Assembly (NCBI GenBank): GCA_015231775.1
Contig: JADGAY010000012.1
Location: 1-41,062 of the forward strand
DNA from: Magnetococcales bacterium
GTDB lineage: Bacteria; Pseudomonadota; Magnetococcia; Magnetococcales; Magnetaquicoccaceae
Reading direction: 5' to 3'
Length of the DNA stretch: 41,062 nt
Part shown: positions 40,967-41,062 of the stretch, piece by piece
Layout of the letters: every line of letters starts with the position of its first letter
Numbering within the stretch: position 1 is the stretch's first letter
Position numbers and translations under genes: made by a program
The notes under the pieces: generated by a model
What the model was told of the DNA's origin: nothing
The model's input: only the letters and a program-made list of their open reading frames with translations
The model's database searches: none

Positions 40967-41062
40967 ATGGAGTCCGACCAGGGGATGGGAAACGGCACGC
41001 ACGGTGTCGGCAAGTTGCGATTCTGGATCATCTTTGCGGGCGGTATCGCCGTCGGCGTGATC
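40967..41062 (+). CDS. Start of a membrane-anchored protein, truncated by the window edge
   Basis: An ATG at 40967 follows GGGAG by 7 nt. The 32 visible codons give a polar, glycine-rich N-terminus and the beginning of a membrane helix ('F-W-I-I-F-A-G-G-I-A-V-G-V-I'). The layout fits a NapC/NirT-type cytochrome anchor or another single-anchor protein, but too little is present to say. Confidence 0.6.
   Translation, partial: MESDQGMGNGTHGVGKLRFWIIFAGGIAVGVI

Overview
The window is 41 kb of GC-rich Gram-negative DNA, probably from a motile, environmental Pseudomonadota. The signs are two chemoreceptors, a multi-PAS hybrid kinase, Sec and Tat leaders, surface-glycan genes and many ATGA/GTGA gene overlaps. 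The gene mix recalls Magnetococcia-type genomes, but that is an impression from memory and no marker gene here proves it. I see no rRNA, tRNA, CRISPR array, transposase or magnetosome gene.

Layout. 1-327 is the tail of an H-type lectin-like protein. 385-7386 (minus strand) is a signalling operon: a soluble PAS hybrid histidine kinase, a stand-alone receiver-HPt protein, a DUF1015 protein and a TerC-family membrane protein. 7591-8289 encodes a ribbon-helix-helix protein, divergent from cysC. 8457-22016 is a surface-glycan region: APS kinase (cysC), a methyltransferase, a GT-C enzyme, two GT2 enzymes, a FemAB-like acyltransferase, a large polytopic protein, rmlA, rmlB, a sugar aminotransferase and a sulfotransferase. 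Together these suggest a sulfated glycan carrying a dTDP-derived 4-amino-4,6-dideoxyhexose. Part of it (about 9.28-13.1 kb) is clearly AT-rich and looks acquired.

22023-24769 is an AmmeMemoRadiSam module: a radical SAM enzyme, a 63-aa Tat-leader mini-protein and an exported MEMO-AMMECR1 fusion. It is followed by a chemoreceptor with two periplasmic CZB zinc sites (24789), a fused SpmA-SpmB protein and an unknown partner gene. 29385-32347 holds an LsrF-like aldolase and an aldolase/dehydrogenase fusion. 32800-35061 encodes a cobalamin-binding-type radical SAM protein fused to a CxxCxxCC domain. 35104-38920 (minus strand) holds an exported Ppx/GppA-like protein, a DUF4337 protein and a NIT-domain chemoreceptor. 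39159-40833 has a PHP phosphoesterase and a cytoplasmic Ppx/GppA protein, and a new membrane-anchored gene runs off the right edge.

The clearest unexplained structure is an intergenic palindromic repeat family with GAGGCTGTTTGG ends. It occurs at 9136-9276, 20828-20934 and 32495-32524, has nested perfect hairpins, and its copies differ at positions that keep G-U pairing. Other notable points are a kinase whose HPt domain has lost its histidine beside a stand-alone REC-HPt protein that keeps it, the tandem CZB receptor, the radical SAM-CxxCxxCC fusion, the exported Ppx-like protein and the Tat-leader mini-ORF.
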